Shown in pieces: positions 49,301 through 58,160 of a stretch of 64,000 bases of DNA (position 1 is the stretch's first letter; the number at the start of each line of letters is the position of its first letter). Location of the stretch: positions 587,001 through 651,000 of the forward strand of contig JALIZF010001916.1 of NCBI GenBank assembly GCA_029948255.1, in the 5' to 3' direction. The translations under genes and the position numbers were made by a program. The stretch comes from Telmatactis stephensoni. Taxonomy: Eukaryota > Cnidaria > Anthozoa > Actiniaria > Isophelliidae. The notes under the pieces were generated by a model. The model made no database searches and had not been told where the DNA came from. It worked only from the letters and a program-made list of their open reading frames with translations.

Positions 49301-52300
49301 TGGATTGGCTAATGTATGTATGTCGTCCACATGCTTTCTTAGTCTTTCTTTGTGTATATCTTTCATGGGGATCAGGCCTCTCGATAAATTCGAGCAAACA
49401 TCACAAATGGCATGAACCTGTTCTGGACTAGCGGTAGTCAGCAAAAGCCTTCTTTGGTGAGGAAAACAATTAGTTAAATGACACAAATAGCCAAAATTAT
49501 CACGAAGTAAGACAGACATGTTTACTCCACAAAAGATGAATTCAAATATACCCTCCCAGAAACAGACTTATGTACTTATGACCAAGCAGGTACTAAAACC
49601 TTGGTAGCCGATAGCCTGATAGCAGATAGCCTGATAGCCTGATAGCTGATAGCCTGATAGCTGATGGCTGATAGCTGATAGCTGATAGCCTGATAGCCTG
49701 ATAGCCTGATAGCCTGATAGCCTGATAGCCTGATAGCCTGATAGCCTGATAGCCTGATAGCCTGATAGCCTGATAGCCTGATAGCCTGATAGCCTGATAG
49801 CCTGATAGCCTGATAGCCTGATAGCCTGATAGCCTGATAGCCTGATAGCCTGATAGCCTGATAGCCTGATAGCCTGATAGCCTGATAGCCTGATAGCCTG
49901 ATAGCCTGATAGCCTGATAGCCTGATAGCCTGATAGCCTGATAGCCTGATAGCCTGATAGCCTGATAGCCTGATAGCCTGATAGCCTGATAGCCTGATAG
50001 CCTGATAGCCTGATAGCCTGATAGCCTGATAGCCTGATAGCCTGATAGCCTGATAGCCTGATAGCCTGATAGCCTGATAGCCTGATAGCCTGATAGCCTG
50101 ATAGCCTGATAGCCTGATAGCCTGATAGCCTGATAGCCTGATAGCCTGATAGCCTGATAGCCTGATAGCCTGATAGCCTGATAGCCTGATAGCCTGATAG
50201 CCTGATAGCCTGATAGCCTGATAGCCTGATAGCCTGATAGCCTGATAGCCTGATAGCCTGATAGCCTGATAGCCTGATAGCCTGATAGCCTGATAGCCTG
50301 ATAGCCTGATAGCCTGATAGCCTGATAGCCTGATAGCCTGATAGCCTGATAGCCTGATAGCCTGATAGCCTGATAGCCTGATAGCCTGATAGCCTGATAG
50401 CCTGATAGCCTGATAGCCTGATAGCCTGATAGCCTGATAGCCTGATAGCCGATAGCTGATAGTCAATAGCCGAGAGTCAGATAGCCTGATAGCCGATAGC
50501 CTAATAGCCAATAGCTTGTTAGTCAATAGCTAATAGCTTGATAGTCAATAGCTAATAGCTTGATAGTCAATAGCTAATAGCTTGATAGTCAATAGCTAAT
50601 AGCTTGATAGTCAATAGCTAATAGCTTGATAGTCAATAGCTAATAGCTTAATAGTCAATAGCTAATAGCTTGATAGTCAATAGCTAATAGCTTGATAGTC
50701 AATAGCTAATAGCTTGATAGTCAATAGCTAATAGCTTGATAGTCAATAGCTAATAGCTTAATAGTCAATAGCTAATAGCTTGATAGTCAACAGCCGATAG
50801 CCAATAGCCTGAAAGCCGATAGCCGACAGCCTGATAGCGCGATAGTCTGATAGCGCGATAGTCTGATAGTCTGATAGCCAATAGCCGATAGCCAATAGTT
50901 TTATAATGATTTAATCAAGCTAGCTGTTAAATAATCCTACAGCTTTCTTCTTACATCATTTCCGAGTAAATTCGAGATGGCTCGGACGTGTCCTTTGTGT
51001 CAGAAATCAGTTCAGAATTTATCATCTCATTTGAGTAGAGTTCACAAAATCAGAACGCACATATTGGTTTCAGCAGGGGAAAATACTCGGAGATGATAGC
51101 CAGCTTTCCCAAAATACTACCCCTCAGATAGGAAATGGTCAAACAGATCATTGTATCAGATTTCAAGTGCTGCATCCATTTAAAGCTTTAGTAGCAGGAA
51201 TGACAGGATCCGGTAAAACAGTCTGGGTTTAGAATTTGCTTGCACTTGCTACACAAGCAATTAGTCCACCGTAGCGCATCGTTTGGAGCTACTCACAATG
51301 GTAACATGCTTACGACCACATGCTAGCAATGATAACTGGAATCGAGTTCGTCAAAGGCATTACCCCATGACATTGATGAGGATGGTTTCTTTGACCCTAG
51401 GATCAATAATGTTATTGTGATTGCATGATGATCAAATGACAGAGACGTCCAACGACAAGAGAATCATGAACTTATTTACCAAAGGATCTCATCATCGAAA
51501 CCTCCGTGTCATTTTTCTGACGCAGAATCTATATTTTCAAGGAAAAATCGTGCGCACTCTGAGTCTGAATGTTGCATACCTTATATTATTTAAAAACCCA
51601 AGAGACAAACTATAAATCACGACGCTGCGGAAACAAATGTACCCTGGGAAAACAGAACAGTTTATTCAAAAGTACGAGATCGCTGTACAACGACCATATG
51701 GTTATCTTTTCGTGGACCTAAAGCCCAATACTCCTGAAGAATGTAGACTTCAAACTAATGTCCTTCCCAACGATCAAACTGCGAATCCGCCCACGACCAT
51801 ATCACAGATTGGTGGTCAATCGGAAGTCGCACAATCTATTGCGAATTACTTCGAACGACAAAGCTATCTACAACCACCTTTATTAAAAACGTTGCAGAAA
51901 TTAGAGCAGCAAATGAATAGTATTCTAAGTGATCCCAGTGTTCCTGCGGAGTTCAAAATCAATTGCGTAGTGGTTCGCTCCCAGTCCACAAATCAAGACT
52001 TGAAATGGTCCACACGTCAAAAGCATCACAGTCGGCTAGTCCCAGTCCTCTCATCACTATGGCAACCCAAGAAAACATTCCTTCAACAAGTCTCACTAGC
52101 GACAGAGGCTTTGTAACGCCTAAACCTAAAACACCTTCTTTTCTGGAGAGACTAACCTCTAAAATTAGAACTCCTACTTTTCAACTCGGTACCGCGAAGA
52201 CTTCGTCTGAAGTTCCTCCTACTCCATTAAAAAACACTGCTAGTTTTGATCAACCCTCTCTTACCACCTCCTTCAGCACACCCAGAACACAAAGTCTTCC

Positions 52301-55300
52301 ACCCCCATCGGATTTCTTGTCCACTCCACCAGCAAGTAAAGAAAAACCAGTAAAATGGATAAGTTATCAAGATGCCCATAAATACAAAGGCAAAGTCCTA
52401 GAGCCTCCAAGACGTTCAGAGCGATTGAGAGCCGTGATTAAATCTATTCCTGGCTGGGAAAAACATTAAGAAATGAATGTAACTTAAGATAATATATTAA
52501 AGCCAGAGGGAACTGAAGGCAGTATTTGTTGTACTTAATAAAATAAAATTTGATCTTGTTTGGGATCCCTGTGGACCAGTTCGAACGGTTGCTGCGCAAC
52601 GGAGTGTTCCCAGTATTGCGTTCGTGGGAGAGTGTTGGATCCCAAGACGAGAGGTTCCCCTTTGGACGGCTTCGCCGTCCGTGTTTGTCGACCCCTCCCC
52701 CCCTCCTCCTCCCCCGGAAGGGTCGGGGTGGGGGAGGGGGGAAGGGGATGACGACTCTTCGTGGGTTTGTGGGCACTATTAGTGTGCATTTTGTTCGGTA
52801 TTTATAGGTTTTCTTTCAAAACACTGTGTTTCAAAGGCGCGCACATCCCTCGCTGTGCATTTTGTTCGGTATTTATGTTTCTATCAGAAAAACTGTGTTT
52901 CAAAGGCGCGCACATCCCTCGCTGTCATTTTGTTTGGTATTTATGTTAATCAAAACACTGTGTTTCAAAGGCACACACATCCCTCGCGGTCATTTTGTTC
53001 GGTAATTATGTTAATCAAAACACTGTGTTTCAAAGACACACACATCGCGATCCCTCGCGATCATTTTGTTCGGTAATTATGTTTCTTTCAAAACACTGTG
53101 TTTCAAAGGTGCGCATTCGGTGGTGTCTTTAATTCTCAAGTATTTTTAAAATGTATCGTTTTTAGTGTGCCAACTCTAGTATTTCAAGAATTTGTTTTTT
53201 GGTATTTTGAAGATTTTATAACGTTCCAAATTTTTCAAATCAAACCAAGAATTTCTTTCAACATGATAGTCAACCATATTGTTTTTGCTGGTGGTTGAAT
53301 CGAACACAATAGTCCCTTAAGTGTGGCACGTTTTGAAATTCCGAAAACGTTGCTCGGTTGCTGCGCAACGGAGTTCTCAGTATTACGTTTGTTTCTCGGT
53401 TGCACGAGTGATGGAAGCTTACTCAGACGCACCGAAAAGAATTTCTTTTTGTTTTTCTGCTTCGGAATATTTGTTTGGTTGCTGCGTGCGCAATGGAGTT
53501 TTCAATCCTGCAAGCGGATCGCCGGCGCGTGACTCCCTGGTCGCTGTTGTGTGACGCCCCTTGCAGCACCGTCACGTGACATCCCCTCTATTGGGGGCGT
53601 GACTTCCCCTGCACCGCACGCACCGGCTTGCACCTGATGCAGAACCGCTATTTGTATACTACTTACAAGTCACTTTAACCATCTTATCTGAGTTCTTGTA
53701 CCGCCATCATGAGTGAACATGGCATAAAAACTAAACGAAGGCGCAAGCTTAATTAACGCGTCATGACGCTTGTTAGAAAACCATTAAGTTCATATAAACT
53801 ACATATAAGTTTATCTTCACCTCTTTCGAAATTTTTGAAGCGATACAACGTGAATTCAGGAGTTATATCAATGGTTGGTATTAAGAGTTGATTCACATTT
53901 TGCATTCCTTGAAATCACAATCGAGCCAACCTCTGTTCACGCGCGCGAGCCCGCCAAAAATGCAAATTTAGCGGAAGTACAAGTTGACTTCCGGCGACTG
54001 TTCATCGCAACGTGATTCTTTCGTTTCGAACAAAACTTAATTCTTCTTTGTGTTTATATAATGAAACACTGAGTACTGTTTTATTTTTTGTTAGGTTCGT
54101 GGTGTGAAAAGCTGGCACATTCAATGGACTCACATTTACTAGGAAATCCTATGCAAGAGTTTATGTCTGATGGCGGGATAAATGAAGGCATGATAGAAAA
54201 CATGTACAAACAGTACAAAACTCGGCATAATAAAACATACGGCACCAATCAAGAACATGTGAAGAGGAAGCACTTGTTTAGGCATAATATGAGGTGAACA
54301 GTAAAATAACATTCACTCGGATATATGGTCCAACGTGAATTAGGCGACGGTAGCAAAACAACAATGACAAATGACAATGACAAATGACAATGACAATGAC
54401 AATGACAATGACAATGACAATGACAATGACAATGACAATGACAATGACAATGACAATGACAATGACAATGACAATGACAATAACAATGACAATAACAGTA
54501 TCAATGACAATAACAATAACAATATTGTTGCGATGAAGTTAGTCGCAGAGCAACTGTTACATTACCACAGCGCGCGCAACGATTTTTTTGCACGAAGAAA
54601 AACCCTCTCTACTCTTTGAAACTTATAGGGAATTTGTTAACTTCTTTGCGCTGTCAAGATTGTCCATTTGCAAGAGACGAGCATAATATTTCACGTTCCA
54701 CTTCTCTTTCTCACCCATCAATTAATCTTGTTCTGTCCATTCTTAGGTATATACGCTCTATTAACAGAAAGAATTTGAGTTATAAGGTGGCAGCAAATCA
54801 CTTGGTTGACTTGACAGATGAAGAATATGACAATCACAGAGGTACACTTATTTGTAGACCACACCAACACCCCTTCCTTTCTATCTTGATTGCTCAGCCC
54901 TCACAGTCAAGTGCGCGCACTTGCTTGTTGCAATTTTATCATTAACTTTTGAAGTAATCACATAACGGGGCATATACGGATTATTGAGGTAGTCCGGAAA
55001 ATTTCGTATTCGGACCTGGTCAGACCAGCGTGCGTGTTCAAAAATAGAAATAAAATGGTCAAAAAGAATCATATGTGAAAATACTTATTGTTTGAGTTAC
55101 GTCGGTCCGCAAGGTCCCTCAAACGAGAATATTTTTCCGTCTGGCCCTCCCATCCAGTCACTAAGTACATATTCTTCATCCAGGTCTACCACAAGACGAC
55201 AGTACCCATCACAAGGGCGGTGTTCATCTTCAACCACATCACGAAGCCTACAGTGACATGAAGACAGTACTCAAGAGAATTGATGTCCCTGACGAACTCG

Positions 55301-57355
55301 ATTGGAGAGATTACGGTACTGAAATCTTTCCTAAAGAAAGTCAAGGTGGAAGTGGGTTGAGTAGGGCAGGGGTAGGGTGGGGGTGGGGTAAGCTACTGGG
55401 GTAGGAAGGTAGAACATATATAGGATGAGGCAAATCAGAACAAACATTTTGCTAGGTAGAATAGCACAGGGTGAGATGACTTTGATGAGTGTAAGCGAGG
55501 TAAGGCAGAGTTAGGTGAGTAGACCACAGTAGATAGTGTGCGGATAGTGGGGTAAAGATGTTGAATAAGTAAAGTAGGGGTGACAATAATTTTTAAATCC
55601 TTTTATTCCTAATAGAGAATATTATAGAGTGGTTTTCGTATGAGTGGGAACACTGTACAGTTACGATACGATACGGTTACGGCATGAATTTCAAATGTTT
55701 TTATAGACATTACGGCACTGACACGGTCACGGTACGGCGCGGTAAGTTACCCACTCATACGAAAACTACTCTAATAACTACACAGGTGCCGTGACATCAG
55801 TTCGTGGTCAAGGTATCTGTGGCGCGTGTTACGCAATAGCTGCTGTTGGTGCTGTAGAGGGGGCCTACTTTATGAAGGTAACAAATGATGCGTCACACAA
55901 TCCTTGTAGTACTTCTAGTCAGTCACACAATATTGTCATTTTATTAGACTGGTCGTCTAGTCGAGTTATCAGCGCAACAAGTCGTCGATTGTTCGTGGGG
56001 ATCTGGTAACCATGGTTGCAGGGGTGGATACTATAACAAGGCTCTCAGTTGGATTTATATACATGGTATTGCTACAGCAAAAAGTTATGGACCTTATTTA
56101 GCACAGGTACGCTTTGTGGAAGTGCGGAAAGGATGTAAGATTTTCTTTCATTAAGAAGGGAAATGAAGATATGGTGAATAAAGCAGTTTTCATATCACTG
56201 TGAAAACTGACATGTTCACGGCAGGGACACGGATGAAAAACGCATTGCGCATACTCGGAAGTTTAAAAATAACATTGGAGGTTTAGTAAATCTGAAAGTT
56301 AAGGCTGTCCGTGAAAAGTTAGTGCTTTTCCCCCCCTAAAACATCGCTTTAGTTGTTCTCTTTCCCTGGTCAAATAATACACGAGAAATTCGCATAATTC
56401 ACGACAGTGAATATATGAACATCATGACATCAGATTGTCACAGTCACAGACAGCGTAGTCAGTTTCACACTCTTGCGAAAACTATTCTAATTACTTCTGC
56501 ACTGTGCTTAACAAACCCATGCTACGCCATTAAAGCTTTCAATTTGCATCTAACCACAGGAAGGCACTTGTCATTTCAAAGACACATACCTTGGAGCAAA
56601 ACTTGACGCGTTTGCGTTTGTACCAAAGCGTAACCAAACAGCACTCAAGATTTCTGTAGCTAGGTTTGGTCCCGCGGCTATTGTCATGAACGAAAGTCCC
56701 ATGTCACTTAAATTCTACAGCTGGGGTATCTATGACGACCCGGAATGCGGTATGTAAATTACACCACTTTTTAAATCGCGCGTTGTCGTGACAACCTGCT
56801 GCCTTGACAGCTCAGAATGTGTTATGTGTTCTAGATTGTGAGCAATCCTACTTTTCTCTTCGGATACAGGAAAGACCAGTTTTAGAATATCTGGACGAGC
56901 GTCCAATTCCTTGCACGTCCAGGTGCTCTATAAAACTTAGTGCGGTTTAAGGTGACTTGAACAGAGGAAAAAGAGGGTGGCTTCTTAAGGCGATTTAGGG
57001 TGACTTTTAACCCTATAAGAATTACTTATTTATTATTTTTCGGGATGTTTGTTTTTCAGATAATAAAACTTCTCAACATTCAGCTCTTGTAGTTGGTTAC
57101 GGACAAGAGAAAGGCCGTCCATATTGGTTAGTCAAGAACTCATGGTCTAGTGAATGGGGTGTAGGTGGATACATCAAGATAGCTTGGAAAGGAGACACGT
57201 GTGGTATTACAAGAAACCCTGTAGTCGCACTCATGAGTCATACTTCATTTCAATTTCCAGTCAAAGAGAAAATAACAGAAATAAATCCTTTAGATCCTGA
57301 TTCAATGGGAAGGAAAATTCATCCTGTGACGCGAAAACAAACAAGGAAAGGCTAA
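44516..57355 (+). CDS. 26-29-p-like: 26/29-kDa-type papain-family cysteine protease, Polinton in intron 3
   Basis: Ten exons: 44516-44786, 45410-45582, 46379-46619, 54095-54293, 54747-54841, 55184-55315, 55786-55877, 55948-56106, 56560-56749, 57060-57355. All junctions are in phase, giving 615 residues. A hydrophobic N terminus (VLICSFSLIVLGLVV) implies the secretory or lysosomal route. Residues to about 250 match the long N-terminal half of the insect 26/29-kDa proteinase family (EPFEAWFSRKHNRSRVDYYYG, RYVMKGYDNLLASYYDYY). An inhibitor-type prodomain follows (RHNMRYIRSINRKNL, AANHLVDLTDEEY), then a C1 peptidase with LDWRDYGAVTSV, catalytic cysteine in GQGICGACYA, CSWGSGNHGCRGGYY, catalytic histidine in QHSALVVGYG and asparagine in VKNSWS. 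The usual CGSCW is CGACY here. Intron 3 is about 7.5 kb because of the 46796-53663 element, yet the frame is intact. Confidence 0.92.
45041..45205. mobile_element. palindromic MITE in protease intron 1
   Basis: TTCCGAGATACACTTCACTTGCC and its complement near 45170-45195 pair with few mismatches. Inner GACGAGGCTACGTG / CACGTAGCCTCGTT arms also pair. Confidence 0.7.
45842..46144. mobile_element. MITE with GCATCTAC..GAGCAAGTTCTCCTT ends, protease intron 2
   Basis: GAGCAAGTTCTCCTT near 45857 pairs with AAGGAGAACTTGCTC near 46118-46132, both flanked by GCATCTAC / GTAGATGC. The interior repeats TTGACAAGTT words. A fragment lies at 18020-18160. Confidence 0.65.
46154..46335. mobile_element. MITE with GGATT target duplication, protease intron 2
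   Basis: CAGGGACCGCG and CGCGGTCCCTG are perfect inverted ends. GGATT at 46149-46153 is repeated at 46336-46340. The interior holds a G-rich tract, a long C-tract (about 46279-46305) and an AC microsatellite. The right end is only about 40 bp before the exon at 46379. Confidence 0.75.
46790..46795 (+). repeat. Polinton target-site duplication, left
   Basis: TACAAG, identical to 53664-53669. Confidence 0.9.
46796..48091 (+). repeat. Polinton left terminal inverted repeat
   Basis: Pairs with 52498-53663 in reverse. It includes a minisatellite of seven units and a G/C-rich tract. The inner limit is CTCTGGCTTTA at 48081-48091, after which the two sides diverge. I saw one substitution against the right copy (near 47907). 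Confidence 0.92.
47351..47800 (+). repeat. 65-bp minisatellite in left terminal repeat (seven units)
   Basis: Each unit starts CTTTGAAACACAGT, runs through ACCGAACAAAATG and ends GAGGGATGTG plus GTGTGC or CGCGC. The middle units are nearly identical; the outer units are variants. Confidence 0.9.
48112..48116 (-). terminator. Pol III T-run terminator of tRNA-Tyr
   Basis: Five T residues on the minus strand, six bases beyond the tRNA 3' end. They are followed by a second T6 run (AAAAAA-type tract at about 48101-48107). Confidence 0.7.
48122..48195 (-). tRNA. tRNA-Tyr (GTA anticodon), intronless, inside the Polinton
   Basis: The 74-base minus-strand sequence folds into a full cloverleaf. The 7-bp acceptor stem (CTCTTCA with TGGAGAG) has one G-T pair. 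The D stem is GCTC/GAGC, the anticodon stem CGGGA/TCCTG with loop CTGTAGT, and the T stem GTCGG/CCGGC with loop TTCAAAT. The anticodon is GTA, and a C1-G72 pair with A73 matches eukaryotic tyrosine identity. Internal A box (TAGCTCAGTCGG) and B box (GGTTCAAATCC) are present, and a TTTTT terminator follows at 48116-48112. Nuclear tRNA-Tyr genes usually have an intron after position 37; none here. It lies 30 bp inside the left terminal repeat. Confidence 0.88.
48314..49135 (-). CDS. Polinton ORF: acidic protein with C-terminal cysteine cluster
   Basis: 273 residues from the ATG at 49135; the frame is open about nine codons further upstream but without an ATG. The first two thirds are hydrophilic and very acidic, with long Ser/Glu/Asp stretches. 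The last 85 residues hold paired cysteines (CHVC, CPCC, CDVC, CRCTDC) like zinc ribbons or treble-clef fingers, then a basic KTKKLKL patch. I do not recognise the family. The zinc-binding tail and acidic body suggest a nucleic-acid- or protein-binding regulatory protein, but that is inference. The frame is intact although the ATPase gene in the same element is broken. Transcribed toward the left terminal repeat, with the next ORF 58 bp upstream. Confidence 0.7.
   Translation of the reverse strand: MKRARSDSTDTEYDSEHSHDRSIHSEQDLWDKEDIEQVLQDLSQSIPEDKALAFLHTLAASKSILYWNSHGEMLYHERRIPVTNMAELIEYAMLPLNLDVKVPRGLKTFTQGLSEIGVDKKLIRNKKLLADMVARQPEEDETDSETGDESSERESFESDGESVGESLEPEESSEPELSELDEEPRECHVCRDFVKFYSIPVVECPCCLWREAYYCRENEYIECDVCTHVFPANAQTTKVKFCRCTDCNAVHQQSLKTKKLKLMDDHQEESSEL
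49193..49519 (-). CDS. Polinton small ORF (108 aa), helix plus hydrophobic tail
   Basis: Reads RRLLLTTASPEQVHAICDVC, then a short basic middle, then LAQRGDGF and a hydrophobic end (SPLMSALSLFLL). Small proteins with this order (LL-x-A-x-EQ-x-AI helix, I-x-LA segment, KKK-x-L-x-Q-x-G-G-F, hydrophobic tail) recur in animal Polinton/adinto-like elements, by my recollection; their role is not firmly known, possibly a minor virion or membrane-active protein. The frame is intact with a true ATG. It lies between the acidic ORF and the satellite block. Confidence 0.6.
   Translation of the reverse strand: MSVLLRDNFGYLCHLTNCFPHQRRLLLTTASPEQVHAICDVCSNLSRGLIPMKDIHKERLRKHVDDIHTLANPSVPFKTKKQILAQRGDGFVSDVMSPLMSALSLFLL
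49606..50495. repeat. 8-bp satellite GATAGCCT, about 95 copies
   Basis: From about 49687 to 50449 the unit GATAGCCT repeats essentially without error (about 760 bp, roughly 95 units), with ragged, variant units on both sides. The 24-bp superperiod opens a long meaningless frame on the minus strand (repeating YQAIRLSG), which is not a gene. Every unit contains TGATAG, a match to the GATA-factor site WGATAR. Confidence 0.95.
50506..50910. repeat. 22-bp satellite, about 12 copies, plus degenerate flank
   Basis: The unit TAGTCAATAGCTAATAGCTTGA repeats from about 50515 to 50790, then decays into mixed GATAGC/CGATAGTC words to about 50910. It is clearly related to the neighbouring GATAGCCT array. 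Confidence 0.9.
50977..52469 (+). pseudogene. broken Polinton packaging ATPase (A32/FtsK-like)
   Basis: It begins with an ATG and a small C2H2 finger (CPLCQKS... SHLSRVH), stopping after 39 codons. A Walker A motif (GMTGSGKT, 51197-51220) lies in another frame, followed by several in-frame stops. A DDQM Walker-B-like site at 51427-51438 and a following IFLTQNLYFQ stretch are in the first frame again, with a stop at 51613. The C-terminal part (PYGYLFVDLKP) continues from 51637, and a further frame change occurs near 51960-52000 before a basic tail ending at 52469. The family drives genome packaging into virions. At least five lesions make this copy non-functional. Confidence 0.85.
52498..53663 (-). 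repeat. Polinton right terminal inverted repeat
   Basis: Reverse complement of 46796-48091, shorter by 130 bp because the minisatellite has five units instead of seven. Confidence 0.92.
52790..53108 (-). repeat. 65-bp minisatellite in right terminal repeat (five units)
   Basis: Same array as 47351-47800 on the opposite strand, lacking two of the near-identical middle units. Confidence 0.9.
53664..53669 (+). repeat. Polinton target-site duplication, right
   Basis: TACAAG, identical to 46790-46795. Confidence 0.9.
54361..54520. repeat. ACAATG microsatellite in protease intron 4
   Basis: About 20 tandem ACAATG units with minor variants at both ends (AACAAT). Confidence 0.92.
55626..55772. mobile_element. 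MITE with AGAGTGGTTTTC ends, copy 2, beside a splice acceptor
   Basis: AGAGTGGTTTTCGTATGAGTGG pairs with CCACTCATACGAAAACTACTCT. Same family as 21434-21573. It ends 13 bases before the exon at 55786, so its end lies where the intron branch and acceptor signals should be. Confidence 0.85.
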
Positions 57356-57356
57356 C

Positions 57357-57390
57357 TAACTGACTAACTGACTGACTGACTGACTGACAA
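57357..57390. repeat. ACTG/ACTA microsatellite after the protease stop codon
   Basis: Tandem CTAACTGA and CTGACTGA units directly follow the stop codon at 57353-57355. Confidence 0.85.
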
Positions 57391-57456
57391 AAACTAACTA
57401 ATTAACTAAGTTTTAGGGGCGCTGTTGCACTTGTGCATTTTTTCTGAAATTCGACC

Positions 57457-57576
57457 AGGAATGGCGTTGTTCAACAAGTTGCACAAAATCAATGAGAGAA
57501 AACGATTGCTTTACCATTTTCAACGTTGTAGCAACCCTGTTGCAGTTCGTGCAACTTGTTTCGCAACGCCATTTCT
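57457..57576. repeat. inverted-repeat element with AATGGCGTTG ends
   Basis: AATGGCGTTGTTCAACAAGTTGCAC pairs imperfectly with GTGCAACTTGTTTCGCAACGCCAT. It lies in the protease 3' region; AATAAA signals follow near 57839 and 57859. Confidence 0.6.
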
Positions 57577-58032
57577 TGCGAGACCAGTTGCAGAGAAAAT
57601 GGCACCGTGTAGCAGCACTTTTATGCGGTTGGGTCGAAAATGGAGATCACTGTACTTGGAAGACAATTTTCCTGGATGGTTATGTGTTTTTTTTTTTTTT
57701 TTGAAACGCTTGTTGACAAGCGCTTAAAAAGCCTTGAGATATATATATCAGAAGTACATACATGATAATAATACCTATTGTATTTTTGTAAATCTAAACT
57801 TTTTGTATATATTTGAAGTCAAATTAAAGCTGTCTTTTTTAATAAAAAGTATATAGATGAATAAAACCAATTTTACAACGGCCTTTGAGGTAATGAAAGC
57901 TGTAATTGGGTCTACCCCCCTCTCTTCCCATCCGCCCCACCTACGCAAAGTGTTGGGTTTCCTGTGCCTACGTCGATCGCTCCGCGTCATCCTTCGCAAC
58001 TTGGCCAATCACGTGATCACCAATTCAGGACC

Positions 58033-58108
58033 AAGATGGCGGCTTGGAAGTCTAGTTCAGACTAGTGTCTAAAACCCCTCTAAAATCATGGATCTCTCTC
58101 CTGATTAA
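58033..58108 (+). promoter_or_regulatory. AAGATGGCGGC motif and two upstream ORFs of the ARFGEF gene
   Basis: AAGATGGCGGC at 58033-58043 matches the YY1/TISU element found at the start of many housekeeping genes. Its ATG opens nine codons ending at a TAG at 58063-58065. A second ATG at 58088 opens six codons ending at TAA (58106-58108). Both lie before the ARFGEF start at 58161 and may modulate its translation. Confidence 0.5.
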
Positions 58109-58160
58109 TACCAAATACGTGAAACTAAAGCTCATTGAAATCATCAGTAAGGATTTCATC

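Larger units (their letters stand above)
46796..53663. mobile_element. Polinton/Maverick, internally deleted, non-autonomous
   Basis: Ends AGTAGTATAC and GTATACTACT start inverted repeats of 1296 bp (46796-48091) and 1166 bp (52498-53663). TACAAG flanks both sides (46790-46795, 53664-53669). A 6-bp duplication, AG...CT ends and kilobase-long inverted repeats are diagnostic of Polintons/Mavericks, which are related to adinto-like viruses of animals. Autonomous copies are about 15-20 kb; this one is 6.87 kb. Present inside: a tRNA-Tyr gene, two small minus-strand ORFs, satellite DNA and a broken packaging-ATPase gene. Absent: protein-primed DNA polymerase, integrase, protease and capsid genes. 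It lies wholly within intron 3 of the protease gene. Confidence 0.92.

Noticed and set aside
49576..50526. 316-codon minus-strand frame of repeating YQAIRLSG
   Set aside because: It is a by-product of the 8-bp satellite (24 bp equals three units); any frame is open.
54340..54619. Asp-Asn and Leu-Ser repeat frames
   Set aside because: Translations of the ACAATG microsatellite.
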